NCBI GenBank assembly: GCA_905233535.1
Contig: CAJOEO010000006.1
Coordinates: 6,931-42,428 of the forward strand
Reading direction: 5' to 3'
Source of the DNA: an uncultured Treponema sp.
GTDB lineage: Bacteria; Spirochaetota; Spirochaetia; Treponematales; Treponemataceae
DNA length: 35,498 nt
Part shown: piece by piece, positions 16,460 to 22,917 of the stretch
How the letters are laid out: each line of letters begins with the position of its first letter
How positions within the stretch are numbered: position 1 is the first letter of the stretch
The notes under the pieces: generated by a model
The model's database searches: none
The model's input: only the letters and a program-made list of their open reading frames with translations
Told to the model about the DNA's origin: nothing
Position numbers and translations under genes: made by a program

Positions 16460-16692
16460 AATTTCCTCCATGATAAACGCACTTTTTAAGCGCGTTCCTC
16501 GCCTGATGCGGATTTTGAGCGATATTTGCGCCTTTCGCTCAAAATCCAACTCCATTTCGGCAGGAACTGCCACTGGAAGATTTTTCCAATTGCCGTTTCT
16601 GCCGTCATCAAGCAACCTTTCAAAGAACAAAGACTTATGAATTCTAACTGTTTTTCAAGAAAAGTAAAGAGGGAAAGACAGAAAATGCAAAG
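16460..16692 (-). promoter_or_regulatory. Structured leader region of the distal flaB gene
   Basis: About 230 nt with no credible gene. It holds a perfect 13-bp inverted repeat, GGATTTTGAGCGA/TCGCTCAAAATCC (16510-16522 and 16535-16547, 12-nt loop). Nearer the start is a smaller hairpin, ACGCGCTT/AGTGCGT (about 16476-16496), then GGAGGAAATT before the ATG. No convincing sigma-28 promoter was found here. A weak TTGAAA exists near 16660. Confidence 0.5.
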
Positions 16693-16732
16693 AAAAAGCC
16701 CGCCTATCCCGAAAGAAAGGCGAGCCTTTTTT
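16693..16732 (-). terminator. Intrinsic terminator of the proximal flaB gene
   Basis: On the minus strand AAGGCTCGCCT pairs with AGGCGGGCTTT (11 bp including two G-U pairs) across a 12-nt loop (16695-16728), followed by U residues. It begins about 20 nt after the flaB stop codon. Confidence 0.8.
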
Positions 16733-16747
16733 AAGTCCTAACGGCTA

Positions 16748-17608
16748 CTATCTCAAGAGAGAGAGTACGTTCTGCGACTGGCTGTTTGCCTGTGCAAGCA
16801 TTGCAGAACTTGCCTGCGAAAGAACCTGATTTTTTGTGAGTTCCACAACCTGCGATGCCATATCTGTATCGCGGATTCGGCTCTCAGAAGCCTGAAGATT
16901 CTCAGCGGCGATGTCAACACCTTTTACAGTGTGCTCAAGGCGGTTCTGGTATCCGCCGAGGTCAGAACGCTGTTTGTTGAGCTTTTTGAGGCTCTCGTCG
17001 AGTGTTCCGATTGCACGGTTTGCCGACTCTGGGTCTGCGAGAGAAATGATTTCCTCTCCAGCAACATCACGAAGTCCCAACGCTGCCGCTGTCATTGTTC
17101 CAACGAACACCTGGACTCTTTGATCCATGTTCGCGCCAATGTGGAACCACATTGAACCAGTTGCTGCACTTTCACCCTGCGCACGAGCAAAGCGTCCAGT
17201 GAGCATATTCATGCCATTGAACTGTGCCTGTGACGCGATTCTATCAACCTCAGCGACGAGAGAAGAAACCTCGACCTGAATCTGCATTCGGTCTTCTTCT
17301 GTGTAGATGCCGTTCGATGACTGAACAGCAAGCTCGCGAACGCGCTGGATAATGTCCTGTGACTCCTGCAAATAGCCCTCAGTTGTCTGAATGAAACTGA
17401 TGCCATTCTGTGCGTTCTGTGATGCTTTGTTCAAACCGCGAACCTGGCTTCGCAATTTCTCGGAAACAGCAAGTCCAGAAGCATCATCACCTGCACGATT
17501 GATTTTCTCGCCAGATGAGAGTTTCTCCATATCTTTTGCGAGAACGTTCTGAGTTGTTCCGAGTTGGCGATTTGAGTACATCGCTGACATGTTGTGGTTG
17601 ATGACCAT
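16748..17608 (-). CDS. flaB: Flagellin FlaB, core filament subunit (proximal copy)
   Basis: This 286-residue FlaB flagellin starts [20 protein letters not shown]. All conserved flagellin blocks are present: [52 protein letters not shown], and the C-terminal [19 protein letters not shown]. Codon use is richer in CTG, CTC and GCG-type endings than the neighbouring genes, which fits high expression. The ribosome site GGAGGAAAA is the 3' arm of a small hairpin with a GGA loop. It has a sigma-28-like promoter about 170 nt upstream and its own terminator. Together with the distal copy it forms the filament core under a FlaA sheath (not encoded here). Confidence 0.96.
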   Translation of the reverse strand: MVINHNMSAMYSNRQLGTTQNVLAKDMEKLSSGEKINRAGDDASGLAVSEKLRSQVRGLNKASQNAQNGISFIQTTEGYLQESQDIIQRVRELAVQSSNGIYTEEDRMQIQVEVSSLVAEVDRIASQAQFNGMNMLTGRFARAQGESAATGSMWFHIGANMDQRVQVFVGTMTAAALGLRDVAGEEIISLADPESANRAIGTLDESLKKLNKQRSDLGGYQNRLEHTVKGVDIAAENLQASESRIRDTDMASQVVELTKNQVLSQASSAMLAQANSQSQNVLSLLR

Positions 17609-17615
17609 AGTTTTT

Positions 17616-17656
17616 TTCCTCCGTGGAATATGGCTTGGACGGATTCCGTTCCGCCC
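17616..17656 (-). promoter_or_regulatory. Candidate CsrA-binding sites in the flaB leader
   Basis: On the minus strand TTCC-ACGGA-GGAA forms a 4-bp stem with GGA in a five-base loop (17628-17616), and its 3' arm is part of the Shine-Dalgarno sequence. A second GGA-rich element, CGGAACGGAATCCG, lies at about 17653-17640. CsrA is known to prefer GGA in hairpin loops, one site overlapping the ribosome site. Confidence 0.45.
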
Positions 17657-17777
17657 TTTAGATTTTTGTAAAAGGACGCATCTGCATTACAAGGCTACAT
17701 CTGAATCCCCTTACGTTTTCAAATGACTTATCAGGAAGCTTCTCCGAAGTTGAACCAGATATAATCATTCATTTATA

Positions 17778-17805
17778 TTTTCGACAACACCTTTAGAAAA
17801 CTTTA
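17778..17805 (-). promoter_or_regulatory. Candidate sigma-28 (FliA) promoter of the proximal flaB gene
   Basis: Minus strand: TAAAGTTT (17805-17798), 12 nt, GTCGAAAA (17785-17778). The -35 matches the FliA consensus at all 8 positions and the -10 at 6 of 8. The leader to the ATG is about 165 nt. Confidence 0.65.
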
Positions 17806-17845
17806 GAAAAAAATTAAAATTTTTTAAAATTTTTTTCTAAAGTTT
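17798..17845. repeat. 48-bp AT-rich palindrome
   Basis: Perfect 18-bp arms (17798-17815 and 17828-17845) around a 12-bp A/T centre. It starts 1 nt from the RdgB stop codon, so it may act as a weak terminator, and one arm contains the flaB -35 element. Confidence 0.8.
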
Positions 17846-17846
17846 T

Positions 17847-18467
17847 TCATTCTTCTTTTAGAAGTTTTGAAATCGCACGAACTGCCTTTCCGCGATGCGA
17901 AATTTTGTTTTTTTCCTCCGCTGAAATTTCTGCAACCGTGCAACCGTATTCTGGCAAAAAAACAATCGGGTCATAGCCAAAACCGCCCGTTCCCGCTTGT
18001 TTTTCAATCGATTCCACGAGTTCGCCTTCAAAAGTTTCTTGCGCAACAAAAAATCTGTCGGGCGAAAAAAGAAGCACAATCGAACAGACGTATCTGCATG
18101 AACGATTTTTTGAATTCGTTGCATTTAATTGTTCAATTAGAAGACGATTTTGTTCTGATTGTGCGATTTTTTTTCCGTCCGCTCTTCCGTGTGGCGCGTC
18201 CGCGCCCGCGTATCGCGACGTAAAAATCCCAGGCTCTCCACCGAGCGCGTCCACGCAAAGCCCAGAATCGTCTGCAATTACAGGCGCGTGTACGATTTCC
18301 CAAAGTGTGTGCGCTTTTATCAAACTGTTTTCCATAAAAGACGCGCCGTTTTCCACTGGGTCGAATTCAATTCCTTCGTCCGCTGGAATTTTAATTTCAA
18401 CCCAGGGGAGAATTTCTTGCATTTCCTTTTTTTTGTGTTTGTTTCCTGTTGCCAAATAAAGTTTCAT
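17847..18467 (-). CDS. rdgB: RdgB/HAM1 family XTP/dITP diphosphatase
   Basis: This 206-residue house-cleaning enzyme hydrolyses dITP, XTP and related non-canonical purine nucleotides to monophosphates. The N-terminal MKLYLATGNKHKKKEM holds the family (T/S)xN-K motif. PVIADDSGLCVDALGGEPGIFTSRYAG, GFGYDPIVFLPE and KISHRGKA follow. I start it at 18467, where homologues begin; the frame stays open upstream into the preceding gene. No strong ribosome site is visible there. The stop codon abuts the AT-rich palindrome that carries the flaB promoter. Confidence 0.92.
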   Translation of the reverse strand: MKLYLATGNKHKKKEMQEILPWVEIKIPADEGIEFDPVENGASFMENSLIKAHTLWEIVHAPVIADDSGLCVDALGGEPGIFTSRYAGADAPHGRADGKKIAQSEQNRLLIEQLNATNSKNRSCRYVCSIVLLFSPDRFFVAQETFEGELVESIEKQAGTGGFGYDPIVFLPEYGCTVAEISAEEKNKISHRGKAVRAISKLLKEE

Positions 18468-18498
18468 GCAAAAATCATAGCGGATTCGCGAATTTTCG

Positions 18499-19434
18499 TC
18501 ATTCGTCGATTTCTTCACATTCGTTTTGGAAAATTTTGTGGAATTTTTCTGCGATTCCTTCATCTTGAACGTGCGAAATGCAGTAAGAAACTTTACGCGC
18601 GTTTAGACCTGTAACTTTTGCGATTTCCTCGTTTTTGGGCGAGCAAAGATAACGATACGAAAGTAAATCGTTTTGATTTTGCCAATTTTTCGTTTGATTT
18701 TGCATACTTTTGACGAGTCTTTCGTATTCTGCGCAATCTGCTTGCAAATTCGAAAGTTCCACGGCGTATTTTCGTTTGCGGAAAAACGCATTGTCGCGTT
18801 TGTTTACTAGTTTCGAGTGCAGTTCCGTCTTTTTTTCCGTTGTTGATTTTAGAATTTCCACCATCGAATCGATTTCTTTTTCCGTTTTTCCAGTGAAAGT
18901 CGCGAGATTTTTAATCGTTTTGTCGTCGAGCGAATAACACGATTTTAGAGCAAGCACAAGGGCAGTGTCTTTGGCAAGCCTAAGCGACGGCACACTCGTT
19001 TTGAATTGTCGTTTTCTTCCAAAAATCCGTCGTTTTTTTACTTTCAAATCGATTTCCGCGCTTTGTGGGTCTGAACGGTAATCTGCGAAAAAAACGCTTT
19101 CAACTTCGCCTTGTTTTGCGGCGGTCTGCAAAAATTCTTCTTCGGCACGATTTTTTAAAGATTTTTTTCGCCAAGAAAGTTTGTAGAACGAAATACAATT
19201 TCGCACGAACGTCGTAAAATCCGCCTGTTTTTCGTCGAACGTGTAGAGTAGTCGTTTGAATCGTTCGTGGTAGCGAAGCAAGAATTCACTGAGCGAATCT
19301 TCGTCAAAAGAACTAAGCGCGAACTTTTCAGGTGAACAGTAAACGTTTGCCCAAATCGCCTTTACCGCTTCATCTTCCGTGATTTTTCCAGACGCAAACA
19401 ACTGTGGAATTTCGTTCGTTTGGATTTGTTTCAT
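18499..19434 (-). CDS. Unrecognised protein, possibly sigma-70-like (311 aa)
   Basis: I start it at ATG 19434 (MKQIQTNEIPQLFASGKIT), with GGAGGA 6 nt upstream. I recognise no family with certainty. Two features hint at a divergent sigma factor. An N-terminal helical part, LLRYHERFKRLLYTFDEKQADFTTFVRNCISF then KLSWRKKS (about 50-90), resembles the layout of sigma region 2. Two HTH-like segments, DDKTIKNLATFTGKTEKEID (about 177-196) and KNEEIAKVTGLNARKVSYCI (about 272-291), resemble region 4. A lysine-rich coiled stretch lies between. There is no signal peptide or membrane helix. It is preceded by a perfect sigma-54 promoter and follows the nrnA terminator, so it is an independent unit with rdgB behind it. 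The sigma-like reading is low confidence. Confidence 0.6.
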   Translation of the reverse strand: MKQIQTNEIPQLFASGKITEDEAVKAIWANVYCSPEKFALSSFDEDSLSEFLLRYHERFKRLLYTFDEKQADFTTFVRNCISFYKLSWRKKSLKNRAEEEFLQTAAKQGEVESVFFADYRSDPQSAEIDLKVKKRRIFGRKRQFKTSVPSLRLAKDTALVLALKSCYSLDDKTIKNLATFTGKTEKEIDSMVEILKSTTEKKTELHSKLVNKRDNAFFRKRKYAVELSNLQADCAEYERLVKSMQNQTKNWQNQNDLLSYRYLCSPKNEEIAKVTGLNARKVSYCISHVQDEGIAEKFHKIFQNECEEIDE

Positions 19435-19457
19435 TTTTTTTCCTCCGATTTTTACTT

Positions 19458-19471
19458 TGGGAAAATTCCCA
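19458..19471 (-). other. 14-bp inverted repeat in the leader of the 311-aa gene
   Basis: TGGGAA-TT-TTCCCA lies between the predicted start of transcription and the Shine-Dalgarno sequence. It could be a leader hairpin or a protein-binding site. Confidence 0.5.
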
Positions 19472-19485
19472 TCGAAGAAAATACA

Positions 19486-19502
19486 AGCAAAATCCGTGCC
19501 AA
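19486..19502 (-). promoter_or_regulatory. Sigma-54 (RpoN) promoter of the 311-aa gene
   Basis: Minus strand: TTGGCACG (19502-19495), 4 nt, TTGCT (19490-19486). The invariant GG and GC dinucleotides are 10 nt apart. It matches the established consensus YTGGCACG-N4-TTGCW at every fixed position. Transcription should start near 19475, leaving a ~40-nt leader. Confidence 0.8.
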
Positions 19503-19539
19503 GTGGAATTATTGGAGATTTGGGGGTATTTTTTAGCGA

Positions 19540-19576
19540 AAAATGCAACAAAACTTGTTGCATTTTGTTGCATTTT
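19540..19576 (-). terminator. Intrinsic terminator of nrnA with a repeated arm
   Basis: Perfect 12-bp stem AAAATGCAACAA/TTGTTGCATTTT (19540-19551, 19555-19566). The 10-nt unit GTTGCATTTT is repeated directly at 19567-19576, so two alternative pairings are possible. Confidence 0.7.
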
Positions 19577-19578
19577 TG

Positions 19579-20562
19579 TTAGAAAAATACGTTTTTGAAT
19601 TCTAAAGTGATTGCTTTTACGATTTCGCTGACTCGACCTTCCGTGCTAAGTCCAGCGGCGTTTTTGTGTCCGCCACCACCAAATTTCGCGGCAATTGTGC
19701 TAACGTCAACGTTGTCGCGCGAGCGAAGTCCCGCTGTGCAAGTGGTTTCTGTGTCTTGTCGCACAAAAAGAACCGCCTCAACGCCGTCAACCGCAAGCAA
19801 AAGCGAATAGAGCGCGTCAGAATCTCGACCATCTTGCCCGAACGCCCAAGAATCTTTTTGCGTTTCATACGTTACAATCAATTTTCCGTTGTATTTTCGT
19901 TCCGCACGAGAAAGAAGAACTCCAAGAAGTTTTCGCGTATTGAACGCTCGTCCGCCAGAAATTTCGTCGTAAGTTTTTCGTGGATTTGCGCCCGCTTCAA
20001 CTAGTCGCGCCGCTTGCCTAAAAACTTCCGCAGAATCTTCCGTCAAAAATCTAAAATATCCCGTATCGGTGGAAAGTCCCGTAAAAAGCCATTTTGCGAC
20101 TTGGTTTGGCAAATCGCCGACTGTTTTTTCGTAAAGTTGTTGCACGATGCATGCAGTCGCGGGCGACGTTGGGTCGATTATGGAATTTTGCGTTTGTTGC
20201 GAAGTTTTGTGGTGGTCTACTATAAACGTGTCGAAGTCGTCGAGATTTCCTTCGATTTCGCCAAATCGACTTTTTTCCGAACAATCCAAAATAATTAACG
20301 CGGCGTTTTTCCTTTCGTCTTGCGAGATTTCCTTCGCTTTCGTGCTAAAAGAATCCGTCCAATTTCTGATTTCTGCGCGTTTAAAAGGTCCTGCCGAAAG
20401 AAGTTGGCACGATTTTCCTTTCGATTTTAAAAGTTCGCCCATCGCCAAACTCGAAAAAATCGCGTCTCCGTCAGGTTCTTTGTGCGAAACAACAAAAAAA
20501 AAGTTGTGCGACGACACGAACGCACAAAAATTTTCGATTTGTTCATTGGTTATGATTTTCAT
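19579..20562 (-). CDS. nrnA: DHH/DHHA1 phosphoesterase, NrnA-type nanoRNase/pAp phosphatase
   Basis: This 327-residue enzyme degrades 2-5 nt RNA oligomers, and many homologues dephosphorylate pAp. Visible metal motifs are HKEPDGDAI (27-35), DCS, VDHHKT, and STDTGYFRF. The C-terminal DHHA1 motif is KFGGGGHKNAAG. I take ATG 20562 as start because GGGGA precedes it by 9 nt; a TTG at 20577 is possible but would put the ribosome site inside the gene. The ATG is 22 nt after the terminator hairpin of the upstream secreted-protein gene. Confidence 0.88.
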   Translation of the reverse strand: MKIITNEQIENFCAFVSSHNFFFVVSHKEPDGDAIFSSLAMGELLKSKGKSCQLLSAGPFKRAEIRNWTDSFSTKAKEISQDERKNAALIILDCSEKSRFGEIEGNLDDFDTFIVDHHKTSQQTQNSIIDPTSPATACIVQQLYEKTVGDLPNQVAKWLFTGLSTDTGYFRFLTEDSAEVFRQAARLVEAGANPRKTYDEISGGRAFNTRKLLGVLLSRAERKYNGKLIVTYETQKDSWAFGQDGRDSDALYSLLLAVDGVEAVLFVRQDTETTCTAGLRSRDNVDVSTIAAKFGGGGHKNAAGLSTEGRVSEIVKAITLEFKNVFF

Positions 20563-20576
20563 TTTGTTTTTCCCCA

Positions 20577-20611
20577 AAAAAATAGGGACTGCTGTAAAAC
20601 GCAGCAGCCCC
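20577..20611 (-). terminator. Intrinsic terminator behind the secreted-protein gene
   Basis: On the minus strand GGGGCTGCTG pairs with CAGCAGTCCC (one G-U) over a 7-nt loop (20585-20611), followed by TATTTTTTT. Confidence 0.85.
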
Positions 20612-20633
20612 GTTCAACTTTTCGCCAAACGAA

Positions 20634-21110
20634 TTAGTACTCTAATGTGATTGATTCTTTTTCGAGGTCGGAAACTTTTGTGTCCGAATCCGCAACCGTC
20701 CAATAACTACTTCGGCGTGACAACGGCATAGAAAGAACAACGTGGTCAAAATTTCCGTCGCGTGAGAAAACCGTGATGTACGGCTCAACACCTTTGTAAA
20801 TCGGGCGGAACTGAAGTTTTTGCTGTTTTTTGCCGTCCATTGCGTACCAAGCCTTTGGAATTGTAACTTCCGCCATCTCGTGCGAATTCCTCTGGTACAA
20901 AACGATGTAGGCATCTGGGTGGTCGATAACTCTGTAAATGCGAGCATTTCTGTAGTTGAGAGCCGACATCTGTAGAGGATACTGGAAATCTTTGTGTGGT
21001 GAATCCACTCTTCCAGATTCTAGACTTTTCGCAGAATCCGAATCCTGAGCAGTTGCAGAAAACGCAATCGCTCCCGCAAGCAGTGCCGAAATAATAAGTG
21101 ATTTTTTCAT
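20634..21110 (-). CDS. Exported protein of unknown function, 158 aa
   Basis: A clear signal peptide (KKSLIISALLAGAIAFSATA, cleavage expected near SATA-Q) predicts a periplasmic product of about 137 residues. There is no lipobox cysteine. The mature part is beta-rich and aromatic (ARIYRVIDHPDAYIVLYQRNS, MAEVTIPKAWYAMDGKK, KGVEPYITVFSRDGNF, SSYWTVADSD). I do not recognise the family. AAGGAG lies 9 nt before the ATG. It has its own strong terminator and lies between argF and nrnA. A small inverted repeat, CCCTT/AAGGG at 21135-21150, overlaps the argF end just upstream. Confidence 0.75.
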   Translation of the reverse strand: MKKSLIISALLAGAIAFSATAQDSDSAKSLESGRVDSPHKDFQYPLQMSALNYRNARIYRVIDHPDAYIVLYQRNSHEMAEVTIPKAWYAMDGKKQQKLQFRPIYKGVEPYITVFSRDGNFDHVVLSMPLSRRSSYWTVADSDTKVSDLEKESITLEY

Positions 21111-21139
21111 CTTGCAAAACTCCTTTTTGCTATACCCTT

Positions 21140-22102
21140 TTATATAAGGGCAAGCATGATTGCCTTTATTGTGTGCTTTCTATTTTCTGCTTCGTCCCAC
21201 ACTTTACTTGCGGAACTTTCAAAGAGAGAGTCAGTAACTTCCTGTCCCTTTACCGCTGGAAGGCAGTGCATGAAAATCGTTCCCGCTTTGCCAGTTTGAG
21301 CCATAAGTTTTTCATTTACTTGATACGGGGAAAGCAGTTTGGTTCGTTCATCTTTGAGCGATTCTTCGCCCATCGAAACCCAAACATCAGTATACAAGCA
21401 ATCCGCCCCGTTTACAACAGAAATTTCGTCTGAAACTTCGATTTTTGCACCACTTTTCATCGCAAATGGTTTGCAGATTTCTTGAATTTCTTTTGGAGGG
21501 AAAAGTTCTTTTGGGCTGTAAATTGCAAAATCGATTCCGAGTTTTGCAGAAATTACCATTAGCGAACGAGCGACGTTGTTTCGTCCGTCGCCACAAAACG
21601 CCCACTTTAAGCCTTTTAATTTTCCAAAATTTTCTTTAAGAGTCATAATATCGGCGAGTGCTTGCGTCGGGTGAAAATCGTCCGTAAGCCCATTTATGAC
21701 TGGAATTCCAGAAAATTCCGCGAGTTCTTTGACGTGTTTTTGGCTGAATCCGCGAAATTCAATCGCGCTAAACATTCTTCCCAAAACTCGCGCCGTGTCT
21801 TTTACGCTTTCTTTTCCGCCTAGTTGAATGTCGTCAGTTGACATAAAAACAGGGTGTCCGCCTTCTTCGCCGAATGCTGTTTCAAACGACGAGCGCGTTC
21901 TTGTGGAACGTTTTTCAAAAATCAAAGCGATTGTTTTTCCTAAAAATCGCTGATGGACTTCGCCTGCGTGCGCTTGTTTTTTTACCAAAAAAGCGTAATC
22001 GAGGATTTGTAAAATTTCCTCTGGTTCGTAGTCTAGCCAAGTAAGGAGAGAACGACCTTTGAACGGGGACTCGAACGGTTCTGTTTGAATTTGATAGGAC
22101 AT
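21140..22102 (-). CDS. argF: Ornithine carbamoyltransferase
   Basis: This 320-residue enzyme interconverts ornithine plus carbamoyl phosphate and citrulline. The carbamoyl phosphate loop STRTR is at 66-70, with the family's FxxxSTRTRxSFE context. GLTDDFHPTQALAD (HPxQ motif), the ornithine-binding segment VWVSMGEE, and MHCLPAVKGQEVTD near the C-terminus are all present. It could be anabolic ArgF or the catabolic ArcB of the arginine deiminase pathway; sequence inspection does not decide and no arginine genes flank it. AGGAGGT lies 4 nt before the ATG. The gene starts 27 nt after the tRNA-Met terminator hairpin, with no room for a separate promoter. Confidence 0.92.
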   Translation of the reverse strand: MSYQIQTEPFESPFKGRSLLTWLDYEPEEILQILDYAFLVKKQAHAGEVHQRFLGKTIALIFEKRSTRTRSSFETAFGEEGGHPVFMSTDDIQLGGKESVKDTARVLGRMFSAIEFRGFSQKHVKELAEFSGIPVINGLTDDFHPTQALADIMTLKENFGKLKGLKWAFCGDGRNNVARSLMVISAKLGIDFAIYSPKELFPPKEIQEICKPFAMKSGAKIEVSDEISVVNGADCLYTDVWVSMGEESLKDERTKLLSPYQVNEKLMAQTGKAGTIFMHCLPAVKGQEVTDSLFESSASKVWDEAENRKHTIKAIMLALI

Positions 22103-22118
22103 TCAAACCTCCTAGAAT

Positions 22119-22153
22119 TAAAAGAAAAAAGCCGTCTGCGTCGGCAGACGGCT
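22119..22153 (-). terminator. Intrinsic terminator between tRNA-Met and argF
   Basis: Perfect 10-bp stem AGCCGTCTGC/GCAGACGGCT with a 4-nt loop (22130-22153), then TTTTTCTTTT on the minus strand. It lies 6 nt from the tRNA 3' end. Confidence 0.88.
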
Positions 22154-22159
22154 AAAATC

Positions 22160-22232
22160 TAGGGGCGATAGGACTCGAACCTATGACATACGGAATATGA
22201 GTCCGGTGTTCTACCAACTGGACTACGCCCCC
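22160..22232 (-). tRNA. tRNA-Met (CAU)
   Basis: Minus strand: acceptor GGGGGCG/CGCCCCT (G1-U72), anticodon loop CTCATAT with anticodon CAT, T-arm ATAGG-TTCGAGT-CCTAT, discriminator A73. CCA is not encoded. The D stem has one C-A mismatch. The first acceptor pair is G-U, unlike the mismatch of initiator tRNA. Elongator Met is the best call; an Ile2 tRNA with lysidine cannot be excluded by eye. Confidence 0.85.
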
Positions 22233-22246
22233 AAGTGATGTCGTTT

Positions 22247-22275
22247 ATATTACATGAATTGATTTTTTTTGTCAA
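22247..22275 (-). promoter_or_regulatory. Sigma-70-type promoter of tRNA-Met
   Basis: Minus strand: TTGACA (22275-22270), 17 nt, TAATAT (22252-22247). A second TTGACA lies at 22283-22278. The -35 overlaps the -35 of the divergent promoter. Confidence 0.75.
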
Positions 22276-22298
22276 TATGTCAAAATTTGTTTTATAAT
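22269..22298 (+). promoter_or_regulatory. Sigma-70-type promoter of the DUF2147 gene
   Basis: TTGTCA (22269-22274), 18 nt, TATAAT (22293-22298). It shares five of its six -35 bases with the tRNA-Met -35 on the other strand. Confidence 0.65.
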
Positions 22299-22323
22299 TT
22301 TTCAATATTTTTTTGGAGGAAAA

Positions 22324-22818
22324 ATGAAAAAGATTTTTTTGTGCGTTGCGTTTTTTTTGGTAAGTTTGTGCGTTTTTGCAGACCCTGCCGAAGGTTTTTG
22401 GATTAGTGTGGACGAAAATTCTGGAAAAGAAACTGCGGGTTGGCAGATTTTTCAAGAAAACGGCGTTCTTTGCGGAAAAATTCTTTCTGTTGCGGAGCAA
22501 GCGCAAGACGTAAAGGCGTTTTCGGCGACGGGAAAATCGTATAGTAATTTTTACGACGGCGTGGACATTGGAACTCTTTTTGTTGTTGGAACAAAATGGA
22601 TTTGGGATTTGAAAAACTCGTCGAGTGGAAAGTGGTCTGGTGGTTTTGTAATTGACCCGCAAAACGGAAAACGTTACAAATGCGAAATCACTTTTAGAAA
22701 AGCGGACGGAAAAAAATTCGTCGTTGATACGCTTGAAATGCGCGGAAAAGTCGGTCCGTTTGGAAGAAGTCAATTTTGGAAAAAAGCAAGCCAAGAAGAT
22801 GCTTCAAGTCTAAAATAA
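22324..22818 (+). CDS. DUF2147 family exported protein
   Basis: This is a 164-residue protein. The signal peptide (KKIFLCVAFFLVSLCVFA, cleavage near VFA-DP) predicts export. The mature part follows the DUF2147 pattern: GFWISVDENSGKETAGWQIFQENGVLCGKI, then WIWDLKNSSSGKWSGGFVIDPQNGKRYKCEI and LEMRGKVGPFGRSQFW. This family is common in treponemes and Gram-negative bacteria; its biochemical role is unknown, and a small beta-barrel ligand-binding fold is a reasonable expectation. GGAGGAAAA precedes the ATG. The gene is a single unit with its own promoter and terminator. Confidence 0.85.
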   Translation: MKKIFLCVAFFLVSLCVFADPAEGFWISVDENSGKETAGWQIFQENGVLCGKILSVAEQAQDVKAFSATGKSYSNFYDGVDIGTLFVVGTKWIWDLKNSSSGKWSGGFVIDPQNGKRYKCEITFRKADGKKFVVDTLEMRGKVGPFGRSQFWKKASQEDASSLK

Positions 22819-22840
22819 TGGAGCGAAATTTTTTTTCATT

Positions 22841-22882
22841 AAAAAACGGCGGTTTTTGAATTTAAACCGTCGTTTTTTTTTC
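22841..22882 (+). terminator. Intrinsic terminator of the DUF2147 gene
   Basis: Stem AAAACGGCGGTTT/AAACCGTCGTTTT (22843-22855, 22864-22876; one G-U pair) followed by a T run reaching 22882. Confidence 0.85.
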
Positions 22883-22917
22883 GATACAAAATGCAAAAAA
22901 AACACTAAATTCTTTTC

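Noticed and set aside
16460-16630. 57-residue N-terminal extension of the distal flaB gene
   Set aside because: FlaB starts at MVINHNMS in the other copy and in the family. The upstream stretch is the leader and includes a perfect 13-bp hairpin.
20401-20420. TTGGCACG on the plus strand inside nrnA as a second sigma-54 site
   Set aside because: There is no GC at the -12 position with correct spacing, and it lies within a coding region pointing antisense.
22233-22794. Long minus-strand open frame opposite the DUF2147 gene and into tRNA-Met
   Set aside because: It shadows a well-supported plus-strand gene with signal peptide, promoter and terminator, and it ends inside a tRNA.
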